Assembly: GCA_030522415.1 (NCBI GenBank)
Contig: CM060112.1
Span: forward strand, 1,444,001 to 1,508,000
Reading direction: 5' to 3'
DNA length: 64,000 nucleotides
From: Channallabes apus
Lineage: Eukaryota; Chordata; Actinopteri; Siluriformes; Clariidae
Shown here: piece by piece, positions 22,741 through 36,160 of the stretch
Position numbering within the stretch: the first letter of the stretch is position 1
How the letters are laid out: every line of letters starts with the position of its first letter
Program-made: the position numbers and the translations under genes
Notes under the pieces: generated by a model
The model's input: only the letters and a program-made list of their open reading frames with translations
What the model was told of the DNA's origin: nothing
Database searches by the model: none

Positions 22741-23689
22741 CTTTTTATAACCATGAATGTTTAACTATATTAGACTTAATGCCTGCCAAGGTTTGATATT
22801 TCACAATGTACAATATAAGACATCATTATGACCTCATCTTCTTTTTTATTTTATATTGTTTATGGAATGGTCTTATATTTTGGCTAGTTTTCGTGGATAA
22901 TTTTCTTCAAATTGGACCTCAAGCACCTGTTATTACCATAACAGATGCTACTGTATGTAATATCCTCTAATGGCTGCAGGTAGAAATGTAAGAAACCTTC
23001 AGAAATTTGGCAAACATTAATAAGTTCTAGGAAGAACATTGTTTTATGTCCAGATAAATATTGAAATAAAAATAAAATGTATTATAATGCACAATAAACT
23101 GTCATATTTTTAATAAAAGAAAAAAGAACAGGTGTCTTACATGTTGTTTCTGAACATCTTGAGGTGGTAGAGTCTATTGTCTGTCCACCTGTTATTGATT
23201 TCTCCTTGCCTTTTAACTGTATCCATTGCTGTGTTTTAGCAGACAGACTGAAGAGTACAGACTATTGATACTGGCTTGATTTGCTGGCTGATGGACTTTT
23301 TAATAGGGATGCGACATGGTCTGAGGGTAAATGCTGTTTTATCAGATGTTCTTTTTTCCTCCACTTGATCCCCTCCTCTCTCCTTTATTGGTTTTCTTAG
23401 CAGTATTAAATTTGTAGCTGATAGTTCATCCCTCATCAATAGTGATGACCCTGAACAGGATTGATGTAAATCTACTGCAGAAAAACAAAAGAGATGCATA
23501 TTTATTTTAGCAAAAAAAAAGAAATTAGAAATTATTTAAAAAATGTTGTTTCCTCTGTCATAATGGACAATCAGGCTGTGGAACTGGTGCAGCAGTATAC
23601 TGTAAGCATTTGGATTTTCATATGTTGATCTATGGCTCACACAACCTCTGTGCATACAGCTAGTTTCTTCTAATTAGTAATTAGCAATT
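22741..23689. other. AT-rich spacer, nothing recognised
   Basis: I find no convincing gene, RNA or known repeat; only short AT-rich open frames are present. Confidence 0.5.
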
Positions 23690-23887
23690 ACTAATACAGT
23701 GCAATTTTACTTGTATAGTACTTTTAACAATGGTCATTGGCCCCAATGATTGTCCCTGAAGAGCAAGCCGAGGGTGACGCTGCCGAGGAAAAAACTCCCT
23801 GAGATGGCAGAAGGAAGAAACCTTGAGAGGAACCAGACTCAACAGGGAACACATCCTCATCTGGGTAATAACAGATAGCAGGGATTG
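23690..23887 (-). mobile_element. L2-type LINE 3' UTR, left half (split copy c/d)
   Basis: Carries 'ttttacttgtatagtacttttaacaa', 'gagcaagccgagggtgacg', 'aaaactccctgagatggcag' and 'ggaaccagactcaacaggg'. The copy stops at 'aacagatagcagggattgttt', and its continuation ('catactatgtgttaggaggc...') resumes at about 28380. A younger 4.5-kb LINE lies between. Confidence 0.8.
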
Positions 23888-24227
23888 TTTAGATTAGATT
23901 AGATTAGATTCAACTTTATTGTCATTACACATGTACAAGTACAAGGCAACGAAATGCAGTTTAGGTCTAACCAGGAGTGCAATAAGCAGTAAGTGCAGGA
24001 TAAAGGTATAAGTTATAAATGGACTTGAAGGGAGAAGCTGTGGGTAATATTTACAGATGGAAATACTGTGAGCCTAATATACAGATTGCTAGTAACTATA
24101 TAATCAGAAATTTACTAATTGATGTACAATGTATACAAGTTGCTATTAAGTTGCAGAAAGATATGAACATAATGTACAGGTTGCTATTTTCTATAAACAG
24201 GAATTTACAAATAGACATGTACAGATA

Positions 24228-25848
<1,621 letters not shown>

Positions 25849-26219
25849 TATATATATGTAATCAGAAATTTACAAATGTATTGTGCATGGATATTTGCTT
25901 TTACGTACAGTGTAGTGCAAAAAAACATTAAATAGTGCAATGATAAATGGAGAGAATATAGGGGTGTGTGACGGGGGTGGGGGTTGGGGGGGGGCAGGTG
26001 TCAGTAGGTGGCAGAGTTCAATAAGGAGACAGCTCTGGGAAAGCTGCTGTTCCCAAGTCTGCCATACCGGAAGGCAGGAGAGAAAACAGTTTGTGGGCGG
26101 GTGAGAGTAATCCTTAAGAATACTGCTTGCTCAACGCATGCAGTGTTTCTTCTGGTTGTCCTCAGTGGCTGGAAGCGGAGTCCCTATAATGCGCTCACCA
26201 GTTTTCACCACCCGTTGCA

Positions 26220-27670
26220 CACTGTAAAAAATGAATCATGAGGCTTGTAATTTTCATTAAAAAAATTTATGTAATAATTAAAAATAATGTGCATATTTCA
26301 TTTAAAAAAAATTTCTGTGTTTTTTATAATATATTGAGAACATTTCACTAATAAAATTAAGAAATAAATTTTACCTATTTTTTTAAGGAAATGAGTTCAA
26401 TTTTTAGGCTTAATTTGAGGAACCGTTTAGTCAAAAAATTTGAGGAAAAAAGGCTTCATATTTATTTTAAGAGAATTGGCTAAATTATCCGGGTTTTATT
26501 AAGTCACCTTCATTTGAATCTCAACAACAACAGCAGCAGAGATCAGACGCCATGTTGAAGGAGCAGATGAACAGTGAAAAATGTTAAGAAGTAAGTTAAG
26601 CCCCTTACAAATTTTTATACTTTATTTAGATTTCTTAAATAAGCTCCTTTGTTGCATTAGTGTCAGCAATATAAATTAAATAAATTAAACATTGTGAACA
26701 TTTCTGAAAGCATCCTGTCCGCCACAGTTGACTGGAACAGGTTTTGGGGAGTGCACCTACAGTATGCGGTTTCGCGCGGTGGCCGTAAGTACGGTTCATT
26801 ATGATTCACTGCGAGTTTTTGGGGCTGTGAGTACGTTTCCATCTTTCCGCGCCGGTCCTCGCGAAAGCTTCCGGACCTTACAGAACTTCGTGGAGCGCCA
26901 GCGGAACGTCAGCGGGCAATCGTGCTGACACACGGTGCCTGACACCGCATCTGAGTCAAACCGCATAGGGGAAATAGGGTTTTATTAAGTCACTCTGGAT
27001 AAGACCGTCTGCCAAATGCCTAAATGTAAATAGAGTAATGTTACAAAGATATGAACCTAGAAATGGTTTACTGTACAAGTTCTCTCAGGCTTTAGTACAG
27101 AATGTGACTATTCCCACAAGAAAAGATGCTAGCATATAATGCTAAACAGTTGATTTCAATAGAAATTGTCAGTTACAAACTGTTTTACAAATTGTTTTAC
27201 AGATCTGCTGTAAATGTTATACACTATTTTACACAGTGTTTAATTTTTTAATACCAGTGAAACATGAAATGAAAGCATGTTTAACACCAAAATGCATTAT
27301 GTATTCATTTCATTATACATTTTTTTTACATTATTAAGTAATTTTCCTTAATACATATGAGTACATTTTGTTTTTTCTGCTTAAAGTAAAAAAGATTATT
27401 CCACTAATGTTAAAATCATCATGTATCTGGCGAACTAATTTAGGATGTTTTACATGATTGATTTAAGTAGATTCTGCTAGGGGATAAAATCAAGCAGTAA
27501 ATACTTAAAAATAATATGTGTCTGGCTAAATAATTTAGGATTTTTTACATGATTTATTCAAGTAAATTCCACTAAAAAAAATCAAGACTTAAAAACTGCT
27601 TAAAAATAATATGTGCAATTTTGTTACCATATTTTTTTCAAGTAGATAGCACATAAGATTTTTTACAGTG
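26220..27670. mobile_element. CACTA-like (EnSpm-type) non-autonomous element
   Basis: The ends are inverted: 'cactgtaaaaaatg' at 26220 and '...attttttacagtg' ending at 27670. A CA dinucleotide is duplicated at the insertion point (26218-26219 and 27671-27672). The element is inside the LINE. The interior is AT-rich with no transposase. It carries a GC-rich segment (about 26700-26985) that resembles one in the hAT at 45085-45205, followed by a SINE tail 'agtcactctggataagaccgtctgccaaatg' at 26990-27031. Assignment rests on CACTG termini and the short duplication; a search of fish EnSpm families would decide. Confidence 0.6.
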
Positions 27671-27672
27671 CA

Positions 27673-28371
27673 GTGCCTTACGCTCAGAAACAGAGCAGCG
27701 TCCGTACCAGATTGTGACACAGTTGGTTATGGTGCTTTCAATTGTGCAGCGATAGAAGTTCACCAGAGTGGCTGAGGACAGCTGGTTCTTCTTAAGTGTT
27801 CTCAAGAAGAAGAGGCGTTGGTGAGCCTTCTTGATCAGCCAAGAGGTGTTGGTGGTCCACGATAAGTCCTGTGAAATGTGGGTCCCCAGGAACTTAAAGG
27901 ATGAGACAGGCTTAACAGCCATCCCGTTGATGTGAATGGGTTCACGTGAACCTCTTCTTCCTTTCCTGAAGTCTACAATGAGCTCCTTGGTCTATTGGTG
28001 TTAAGGAGCAGATTATTGTCCGTGCACCAAGTGGCCAGGTGCTTGATCTCATCCCTGTAGGCAGTCTCATCATTGTTGCTGATGAGACCGATCACCGTAG
28101 TCTCGTCTGCATATTTAGAGTTAGATCCATGCACTGGCCTGCAGTCGTGGGTGAAGAGGGAGTAAAGGAAGGGGCTCAGCACACAGCCCTGTGGAACGCC
28201 AGTAGTGGTAGTGGAGCAGATGTGGCCTGACCTAACATGCTGAGGTCTGTTGGTCAGAAAGTCCATAATCCAGTTGCAAAGTGAGGTGTTAACGTCCATA
28301 TCTCTGAGTTTGGTGATTAACTTAGAGGGTACAACAGTATTGAATGCTGAGCTAAAGTCAACAAACAGCAT
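27673..28371 (-). pseudogene. LINE reverse-transcriptase fragment (CR1/L2/Rex1 group)
   Basis: On the minus strand, 28371 to 27973 reads [20 protein letters not shown] (RT motif A), then [20 protein letters not shown] (motif B) and [12 protein letters not shown], the degraded catalytic YADD box. NNLLLNT follows. A frame change leads to 27922-27673 with VSSFKFLGTHISQDLSW and FYRCTIESTITNCVTIWYG. The catalytic box has Glu for the second Asp, and the frame is broken near 27950, so it is non-functional. The N-terminal part (endonuclease) is absent. Confidence 0.88.
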
Positions 28372-28379
28372 TCGTGCAT

Positions 28380-28800
28380 AGATCTACATCATACTATGTG
28401 TTAGGAGGCTGGAAGCATAACAGGAGATGTGTTTAATTTAATATGGAGTCCAGTTCGTTATTGGAGGCTCAGTTAGACTGTAGGAAGCTCCAGTCCTGAA
28501 CTATCGAGCGACTGTAAACACAGATCCTCAGACAACAGCTGTCTGCAACAGCCGAGGACAGGACCATCTTCATGTTAAAGTGGAATCATCCCCAGTCACC
28601 ACACGTATCCCAGGCAGACCACACGGGACATCCATGTGCCGAGATCTCCAACCAGAAGCATGACACCAGGACGAGTCAGACAGGCCCAGAGGACAGAGGG
28701 GGTCTGGATCACTGGCAGTGTGTAGAGAGAGAGAAAAGAGAAGAGATAACAGTTAGGTATGGTCACAGTCACATAATGTATAAGGTGAATGTTAACAATT
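28380..28800 (-). mobile_element. L2-type LINE 3' UTR, right half (split copy c/d)
   Basis: This continues the copy begun at 23690: 'tatggagtccagttcgttattgg', 'agctccagtcctgaactatcgagcgact', 'catccatgtgccgagatctccaaccagaag', ending in 'gtatggtcacagtcacataatgtat'. The split marks the insertion of the LINE at 23888-28379. Confidence 0.8.
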
Positions 28801-28906
28801 TAATTTAACCTGATTGCACTAAATATACAATCAGCCATGCTAAAAAAATGAGAGAGAGATAAAATGAGTGAGTAAACATACTGAGTGTAACATTATTTAT
28901 TCATTA

Positions 28907-29145
28907 CACTGTGTTCCAAATTATTATTCAAATTGATGTAAGTGTCATAAACATTAAATGTTTAGTGTTTAAATTAAACTTATGGATGGTGTTGTGTCTC
29001 AGGGCTCTTTGGATCACTGAAATGAATCTCAGACATGTGTGATAATTAGTTTGCCAGATGAGCCCAATTAAAGGAAAAGTACTGAAGAAGGTTGTTTCAC
29101 ATTATTAAGCAGGTCACAGGTTTCAAGCAATATGGGAAAGAAAAA
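28907..29145 (+). mobile_element. Mariner-like element, 5' fragment
   Basis: It begins after TA with 'cactgtgttccaaattattattcaaattg' and runs through 'aagtgtcataaacatt' to a start codon reading MGKKKD (29132). The rest of the transposase is replaced by an RTE LINE piece. The end motif resembles fish mariner/Tc1-like elements; the family is inferred. Confidence 0.5.
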
Positions 29146-30128
29146 GGATTTTATAACATATGAGTGGACATATAAGAGTGGAGGCAGAAGCACTCAGGTG
29201 GACTACATCTTGTGTCAACAGTGTAATCTGAAAGAGATTAGTGACTGCAAAGTGTTGGTAGGGGAGAGTGTAGCCAGACAACACAGAATGGTGGTGTGTA
29301 AAATAACCCTGGTGGTGAAGAGGACAAAGGCAGAGCAGAGGACAAAGTGGTGGAAGCTGAGAAAGGAAGAATGTTGTGTAGTCTTTAGGGAGGAGTTGAG
29401 ACAAGCTATGGGTGGTCAGGAGGTGCTTTCAGTTGATTGGACAAATACAGCCAATGTGATCAGGGAGACAGGTAAGAGGGTACTTGCTGTATTATCAGGT
29501 AAGGGAAAAGGAGACAAGGAGACTTGGTGGTGGAATGAGGAAGTCCAGGAGTGTATACAGGGAAAGAGGTTAGCTAAGAAGAAGTGGGACTCTGAGAGGA
29601 CTGAAGAGAGTAGACAGGAGTACAGGGAGATGCAGCGTAAGGTGAAGGTAGAAGTGGCAAAGGCCAAACAAAGAGCATATGAGGACTTGTATGTTAGGCT
29701 GGACAGTAAGGAGGGAGAGGTGGATCTGTACAGGTTGGTGAGGCAGAGAGATAGAGATGGGAAGGATGTGCAGCAGGTTAGAGTGATTAAAGATAGAGAT
29801 GGACATGTACTGACAGATGCCACGAGGGTGATGGGAAGATAGAAGGAGAAGTTAATAAAGAGTTACATTGTGTCTTTGTAGATTTAGAGAAAACGTACGA
29901 CAGAGTGCCGAGAGAGGAGCTGTGGTGTTGTATGAGGAAGTATGGAGTGGCAGAGAAATATGTTAGAGTGGTACAGGACATGTATGAGAGCTGTAAGACA
30001 GTGGTGAGATGTGCTGTAGGTGTGACAGAAGAGTTGAAGGTGGATGTGGGTCTGCATCAAGGATCTAAGCCCCTTTTTGTTTGCTCTGGTGATGGACAGG
30101 ATGACGGATGAGGTTAGATTTATTGAAG
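29146..30128 (+). pseudogene. RTE-type LINE ORF2 fragment (endonuclease end to RT motif A)
   Basis: This reads the C-terminal end of an apurinic-type endonuclease (TYKSGGRSTQVDYILCQQCN, then a SVARQHRMVVCKI segment). It continues through the long linker (WWWNEEVQECIQGKRLAKKK, AKAKQRAYEDLYVRL) to a TAG at about 29840. After a deletion it resumes in another frame with CVFVDLEKTYDRVPREELW (RT motif A, 29870 onward), then YESCKTVVRC and a damaged VDVGLHQGSxLxP motif. It is truncated at both ends. The open stretch from 29132 fuses the first residues of a mariner protein to this LINE; I regard the fusion as accidental. Confidence 0.85.
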
Positions 30129-30129
30129 A

Positions 30130-30345
30130 CATAGCACCATGGTTCCCTAGAACCATGTTATAAAAAAATGTCCTGTTTTCACCCAAATGAGGATGGGTTC
30201 CCTGTTGAGTCTGCTTCCTCCCAAGATATATTTACATTTATATTTTGGCAGAAGCTCTTATCCAGAGCGACTTACAAAATAGCTTGGAATGGATTAAATT
30301 CAGATGCCGAGGTTCCACTGTAATAGAGTAACATACAGTATTTCA
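30130..30345. mobile_element. L2 3' UTR scrap (+) and SINE tail (-)
   Basis: Bases 30130-30225 ('ggttccctagaaccatg', 'cacccaaatgaggatgggttccctg') are an L2-type 3' UTR piece on +. Bases 30231-30277 ('ggcagaagctcttatccagagcgacttac') are a SINE tail on -. Then 'gccgaggttccactgta' (about 30327-30343) is an isolated MITE end like those of copies C-E. Confidence 0.6.
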
Positions 30346-30779
30346 GTGGAATGTATATAACTGAATAATTAGGTGTTTAAAATGCAGAACTTTGCATACC
30401 TTGTAGTCCTGAATGTTAATTAGAGATTAAAATGATGTAGTCGTTATTATCAGTAGCTTTTCTGGATAAAACTTTCCCTGAGTATGTTTGTGTGAGCTCT
30501 GATGCTGGAGTAGTATTCATCTAAAAGTAGAGCTGAAAAGTGGGTTGGAATGAGAGCTGTTTTTTATCATCCTCAAAACCCTCCTTATGCATCTAGATGT
30601 TTTGGAGAGAGGGAAGCTCATGTATGATAATACCCCGAGCTGTCCGTACAACCCTCTGCAGAGGTCTTTGCTTCAAACCAGTGCAAGTCCCAAACCTACA
30701 GGCCAGTTTCTTGTTATTTTAAGACACAAAGGTCAGTTGTCCTGGAACAGTCCGTGCAAATGCAGTATTGAACTGAACA
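30346..30779. other. Unresolved repeat-like spacer
   Basis: Between about 30540 and 30720 the text ('cctccttatgcatctagatg', 'ccgtacaaccctctgcagagg') has the look of a degraded LINE on the minus strand, but I cannot assign it. No gene seen. Confidence 0.35.
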
Positions 30780-31020
30780 GTATTGAGAAACTGGCTCTCA
30801 TGAAGACCTTCCCAGGAAAGCAAGACCAAAACTTACCTCTGCTGCAGAGGAGAAGTTCATTTACTCACCAGCCTCGGAAATCACCAATTAAAAAACAGCC
30901 GTTATGAAGCTTTACAGAGCAGAAGTAGCAGATACATCAACTGTTCAAAGGAGATTATTGTGTCTTTTGGATAAATGCCTTCAGTATTGTTTTACAGTGT
31001 AGAAAGAAATAAAAATCAGG
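30780..31020 (+). mobile_element. Tc1-like fragment related to 59549-60087
   Basis: 'ctctcatgaagaccttcccagg' through 'ttttggataaatgccttcagtattg' matches the reverse complement of the centre of the element at 59549-60087. It encodes the same residues (QDQNLPLLQRRSSF here, RDQNLPLLQTRSSF there), part of a Tc1-like helix-turn-helix region. Ends are lost. From 31021 to 31311 nothing is recognised. Confidence 0.6.
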
Positions 31021-31311
31021 AAGGACGGATAGAGATAGAAGCGGAATAATAAGCACTAGATCATCTAAAATTGATTTGCAATAGGACAACAAAATCATGA
31101 TATTGTAGTATGTGTAAACTTGTGATTTTTTTTTTTTTTTTTAATTGGATATGGTAATTGATTGATGTGGCTACACTAACTACTGTGTACTGTGTTTTTA
31201 GTAAGAGTCTCTGGATGATGCAGATGCTGAAATGCTTTCAGTAAGAATTTACTTTGATAATAAACATGAATAAATGTTAGGATTCTTAATAAAAAAGTTT
31301 GTTACTTATCC

Positions 31312-31765
31312 CCAGAACAGTGATTATACATGTGTTGTACATGGTTTACATATCATGATAACCACTTGCCTAATCCTGAATAGGTCCTTCCTTTGCTACC
31401 AAAACAGTGATGCGCTGTGTTTCTCTCTAAACCTTTTTAGCAGTCTGATCTACAGAAGTGCTTCTACTGTATCGAATTACCTGGCCCAGCCTTCACTCTT
31501 CATGTGCATCATTGACCCCTGGCTACTCCTAACCCTTTTGCTGGTTCACCAGTTTTTCTTTCATTGGAGCACTTTTGGTTTGTCCTGAAAACTGCAGACC
31601 ATGAACATCCCACAAGAGCTGCAGTTTTGGAGACCCAGACGTCTAGACATCTCAGTTTAGCCCTTCTTAAAGTCGATTAAATACTTGCCGATTTTTTTCT
31701 GCTTCCAACACATTGACTTCAAGGACAAAATGTTCACTTACTAACTGCCTAATATATCTCCCACC
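31312..31765 (-). mobile_element. Tc1-like transposon relic, internally deleted
   Basis: 'gtttacatatcatgataaccacttgcctaatcctg' at one end and 'cccacaagagctgcagttttgg', 'tgttcacttactaactgcctaatat' at the other match the two ends of a common fish Tc1-like family, with the catalytic core deleted. Transposase remnants are on the minus strand. Confidence 0.6.
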
Positions 31766-31999
31766 CACAACCAAAAGAATCTTGGGAGAAATAGTACAGC
31801 ACCTCAAATTGTCAACCTGCGACCTTGACACACTTCCCACATCTTTTTTCAAAAGTGTGTTTAACTGTTTAGAAGCAGATCTTTTAAAAGTGGTGAACAC
31901 CTCACTTCTCTCTGGGACTTTTCCAAACTCTCTGAAAACCACAGTTGTAAAGCCACTCCTGAAAAAGAGCAACCTTGATAATACAATAAGTTTGTTCAT
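31766..31999 (+). pseudogene. L2-type LINE, start of RT domain
   Basis: The + strand reads LSTCDLDTLPTSFFKSVFNC, then LEADLLKVVNTSLLSGTFPN and SLKTTVVKPLLKKSNLDNT, the segment just before RT motif 1 in fish L2-type elements. The frame stops after NT. A later part of such an ORF resumes at 33176, after P4. Confidence 0.8.
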
Positions 32000-32670
32000 A
32001 TAATACCACTCAAAAGTTTGGCAACGCTTTCTATCTCCTTGGTTGTTTTGTGGATGTGAAAGGACTGGTCTTTATCACCACCTCTTCCTACAGTATGAGA
32101 CTAGAGGAACTCAAGCAGAGAATCATTAAGGCACAGGAGCTGAACTACTGATTTTAACGTGTGTCCCAGGCGGTGCACCCATTTAAAATGTTTCTGAAGC
32201 TTTCTGAAATCTGTTATAAAATCTATATCTGTTTGAATATGTTGTTGAAATTTTGATAGATGAATGACGTCTATTTAATTTCATTTGCCTGCGACATGCA
32301 GTTAAGCAGACATCCATATTTCAAATAATGTAAAAATTTTTGTGACACCCCCATATATACACGTACATACATACAGGTGTAAAAACTCGATACATTAGAA
32401 TATCAGCAAAATGTTGATTTGTTTCAGTAATTCAATTCAAAAAGTGAAACTCATTTTATATCAATTCATCCCACACAGACTGATATAGATATACTGTAGA
32501 CATGATCACCATGCTGTCGGGAGCTATATTAACAAAACTACACTATATTGTTATCATGATAAGATCTACTGCATGGGGAAGAGACAGGTCCATGCTTTAT
32601 TCTACACAGTTTTTTTGTGATATTGTTTAATTTAGATTTAATTCCTCTGCGTTAACTCAGGTTCATGTGA
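32000..32670. other. Mosaic of small DNA-transposon scraps
   Basis: 'ataccactcaaaagtttggcaacg' (32000 onward) and 'catacaggtgtaaaaactcgatacattagaatatcagcaaaatg' (about 32370-32470) resemble ends of Tc1/mariner-type repeats. None is complete, and no ORF is supported. Confidence 0.4.
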
Positions 32671-32906
32671 GTGCACTAATCCTCCAGTAGGTGTCGCTGT
32701 GAGCGTTTCGGTCGCGTTCCTCCACACATTCCCAGAAGCAGAAGAAGCCGTGCTGCAGTGTTGCTGATTGATGAGCTGAGCTTCTCCGACTCTACTAATC
32801 ATCTTTACATTCCAATATTTCTGACCGGGTTTTACCCCCACAGTTCCATCTGATCCGTTGTGGGTGTATTTGAGGTGGTTAACTGCGTTCTGCTGTAAAG
32901 CTCAAG
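32671..32906 (+). promoter_or_regulatory. P4: ZNF 5' module / putative first exon without a nearby ZNF
   Basis: This copy is identical by eye to P2 and P3 across 236 bases and ends at the donor 'ctcaag|gtaagt' (32906/32907). The 3' flank continues to match P2 for about 50 bases and P5 for about 85 bases ('tgcactacacaggctggaacatagt'). No zinc-finger coding exon follows for 22.8 kb; the next is ZNF-E (55756). It therefore either drives ZNF-E across a very long, repeat-filled intron or is an orphan of a deleted gene. Confidence 0.65.
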
Positions 32907-32987
32907 GTAAGTTACACTCGGCTAACAGTGGCTCAGTCCTAAATGGGCTTCTACTTCCTATGCTAGTGCACTACACAGGCTGGAACA

Positions 32988-33130
32988 TAGTAGTGATGGT
33001 GAGACCACGCCTCTTTTGGGTGTCGAGGCTTTCCAGCCTATAGTTTCACCAAAAGGTTAATTTTATGAAGATCCATTTACGGGCTCGTTATACTGACATC
33101 TAGCAAGCAGCACAATTAATATGGACCTGC
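32988..33130. repeat. Dispersed 'tagtagtgatggtgaga' repeat
   Basis: A segment opening 'tagtagtgatggtgagaccacgcctc' resembles 35574-35720 ('tagtagtgatggtgagataaagcctc'); both continue with 'tttcaccaaaaggttaa'/'ttttaccaatgggttca' and 'atgaagatccattta'/'atgaaacttcattta'. It is a two-copy diverged repeat in this window, family unknown. Confidence 0.5.
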
Positions 33131-33159
33131 AGCCACACATCATTTAATTAAATAAAATT

Positions 33160-34790
33160 TTATTTATATAAGTCATTGTCTCAAAGCAGCTTCACAAAAT
33201 GGCTCTACCTCAGGATAAATTCAACCTCCTCGTCTACTCTGCCATCAACCAATTTGACTATCTGTTTGGAGGAGATAAAGTCATGGATGAAGCAAAATTT
33301 CCTTCAGCTGAACAGCTTTAAGACTGAAGCTATTTTAGTAGGCACCCCACACCAGGTTAGGACATCTAAGGACATCACCAGTATTACCTTTTCTGGTCAG
33401 GATATCCCAGATATGAGGCTCATGTCAAACATCTGTGTAAACACGAATATAGCAAAACTGCGTCCAGCACTTACATTTGCTGATGCAGAAAAGTTAGTCC
33501 ATGCGTTTGTCTCCTCCAGGCTGGACTTCTGCAATGCACTCCTCATTGGGGCTACTGGAAAAACCCTTCAAAAGCTGCAGTATATTCAGAACAGTGCTGC
33601 TAGGAACATGATGAGAGGGGGTAAATACGACCATATTACGCCCATCCTTAAATATCTTCAATGGCTCCCAATATCATTTAGAATTGATTACAAGTTTGCC
33701 CTTCTTACCCACCAGTGTATTTATGGGGATACCCCTCCCTACCTCAAAAAACTTATTACCTCACATACGTCCACACTCAACCTCCGTTCTGCAACAGTAC
33801 ATCTTTTGAAACCTCCTAAGACTGAGCTTTATACTTTGGGAGATCGGGCTTTTTGCTCAGCTGCACGTAGACTGTGGAACGCTCTCACTGAGTATCTGAG
33901 GACGCCACAGACTAGAGACCTGCACTCCCGCGGGAGTACCGCCGGACCCAGCGCACGGAGTGCGGCGCGGGACAAGATTTGATGGGTGAATGTGGGTGCG
34001 GGCGGGAAGGTCCTCATGTATGTGCGGGTTGCGGGAAAATAAAATGAATTGCGGGACTCCCGCAAAATGGAATTATCTTAAAATGTATTCATTGGAAACA
34101 AATACTACATTGTTTATCTATTGCACAACAGCAACAAGAACAACTAAATTAAAATAAAAACAATTTACAGGCGTAAGGTCAGAACTTATTTATTGAGAAA
34201 TAAGGATAATTTATGTTCAATGTTTGGATGTTGCTGAAGGCAAAAAAGCCTAAAGTTCTGAAGCAGTATTCAGCCAAATGCTTTTCTGTTTGACCACTTG
34301 AGAAATCAACGTTTATTATTATTTTGTTTCATTGCAAAATCATTAGCCTATTTCTAACAGTTCTGAGTGTTCTATGTTCTGAAAATCTCCTCGTTCATGT
34401 CCCTGTTCATCATTTCATTTAATCAAACTCAAATAAAACTAAATATATATTTATTTTCCGTTTCTTTTTTTATATATACTCAAAAGGGAAGCAATTGAAA
34501 CAAATAACAGAGTAGCGGGAAGAAGCAGTAAAAATAAAACTACTTATATGTTTACCTGCGGGATTTTGCGGGCGCGAGCAGGACAAAACTTGAATACTGC
34601 GGGCGGGAGCGGGAGAAAAAATATATATTTTTGCAGGAGCGGGGCAGAATCTTGCGGGAGCGGGACTGAAAAATCTGTCCCGCGCAGGTCTCTACTACAG
34701 ACTGTTGATGCTTTTTAATCTGGTCTTAAAACTTATCTTTTTATCAGAGCTTTCGGGTCGAATTAATTTGTAGCACTTTGAGATTTGCAT
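33160..34790 (+). pseudogene. L2-type LINE, C-terminal half of ORF, split by a hAT element
   Basis: The + frame reads NLTICLEEIKSWMKQNFLQL, FADAEKLVHAFVSSRLDFCN, YIQNSAARNMM, HITPILKYLQWLPISFRIDY and FCSAARRLWNALTEYL. This is the conserved C-terminal region of fish L2-type RT proteins. At 33912 a hAT element intervenes. After 34702 the same protein continues as TVDAF, then a stop, then SGLKTYLFIRAFG. The catalytic YADD segment is missing between LVGTPHQVR and FADAEK. Dead copy. Confidence 0.85.
33913..34694. mobile_element. hAT-type MITE inside the LINE ORF
   Basis: The 782-bp insertion has ends 'tagagacctgcactcccgcggg' and '...cccgcgcaggtctcta'. An 8-bp duplication with one mismatch flanks it ('ccacagac' 33905-33912, 'ctacagac' 34695-34702). 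Excision on paper restores the LINE reading frame RTPQT-VDAF. GC-rich 'cgggagcggg' runs mark the subterminal parts on both sides; the middle is AT-rich. No transposase. Confidence 0.85.
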
Positions 34791-34812
34791 TATATTATTA
34801 TAATTATTATTA

Positions 34813-35098
34813 TTTCAAAATTAAAAGACAATTATGGAAATGTGAGAATCCGAATAAATCATAATGTTTAGATAGTCCCTGATGATCAAGCCAAGAGCAA
34901 CGGTGGCAAGGAATAACTTCCTGAGATGGCAGTTGGAAGAAACCTTGACAGGAACCAGACTCAACAGGGAACCCATCCTCATTTGGGTGATAACAGATAG
35001 CAGGAATTGTTTTTCAGACATACTGTGTGTTAGGCAGCTAGAAGTTTAATATAACGGAAAATGTTTTTAAGTTAATATGGAGTCCAGGTTGTTATTGA
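34813..35098 (-). mobile_element. L2-type LINE 3' UTR scrap
   Basis: 'agatagtccctgatgatcaagcc', 'ggaccagactcaacaggg'-type text, 'tcctcatttgggtgataacagatagc' and 'atatggagtccaggttgttattg' identify the same tail as at 18661, diverged and truncated. Confidence 0.7.
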
Positions 35099-35947
35099 GT
35101 GAATATAATCACCATCTCTGAATCTTTGAATGAAAAACTACAACAGAAAGAAAAAAGTGAAGAACAAATATGGAAGTCCTTATCTTTATCTTTATTTTTT
35201 TATTATGAAAATGAATACCACGAACACACCCCCTGCTTAGAATCGTTGAACAGGATATATAAATTTCGTCATTCAGCGTTAAGGGTTCAAAATCAAGTGA
35301 TTAAAACACAAAGAAAATGAATTGAAGCGGGAGAGATGCTAGATAGAATAACACTAGAGTTTATGAGAGAGAACCTTTGCTTTAATATACAGCAGATGTT
35401 GTGTGCATTTCCTTCATTCATATATTAGATAATAAGTAAATATAAAGTTCATTGTGAAATGCAAAAAACAAAAAAGTTCAAGTTTACTGAATCTTGAATC
35501 GGTTTCTTGATTTATATGTTCCTAATCTGGATTTATACATTTATTATTTTTGTTATCGGGGATGACATATTAATAGTAGTGATGGTGAGATAAAGCCTCA
35601 AGGTTTTACCAATGGGTTCATATCATGAAACTTCATTTAAGAGTATCCGACAGGTATCTGAGGTGCTCATGTTAACATGGTAATGACATCTGTGCTGGTG
35701 ACTGTGCAGGGTGTTCCGAATGGAGGGGTTTTCTCCCTGCAAACGGACTAAGGAGCACCCTCTGACGTAAGAGAGCTCCAGTCAGAGAGTGCTCTCCAAC
35801 CCCAGTTTTCAGTAAATACAAATGTTCTGGTGATAATTTAAATTGTCCTGTTGGATGGCCAGTTATAAATTAACTGAGTTTTACTTTTGCATTACGCAGG
35901 GCAAAATAATGATATTATTGTCATGACATCATGACATTGCAACAGGT
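35099..35947. other. Spacer, no gene supported
   Basis: An open frame of 73 codons (35099-35320) is Lys/Glu/Ser-rich and has no recognisable relation. The 'tagtagtgatggtgaga' repeat lies at 35574-35720. Nothing else recognised. Confidence 0.4.
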
Positions 35948-36160
35948 TAGGGGTGGGCGATATAACCAAAATCTTCTATTACGGTAGAAGCAATTTTCTA
36001 CCTCGATAACGATATATATCACAATATAGCAATTTGTATCTGAAAATGCATAAATAAAAATTCTAACACAAAGAAACTGTTTTACATAATGTAATTTTAT
36101 TTAAACTGGGAATTCCTGAGGTTTGTCGCATTTTTTTTACTTTGGCCATATTCGATTGGA

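Noticed and set aside
29132..29842. 236-codon open frame joining MGKKKD to a LINE endonuclease end
   Set aside because: This is a chance in-frame junction of a mariner-like 5' piece and a truncated RTE fragment; no sign of a domesticated fusion gene.
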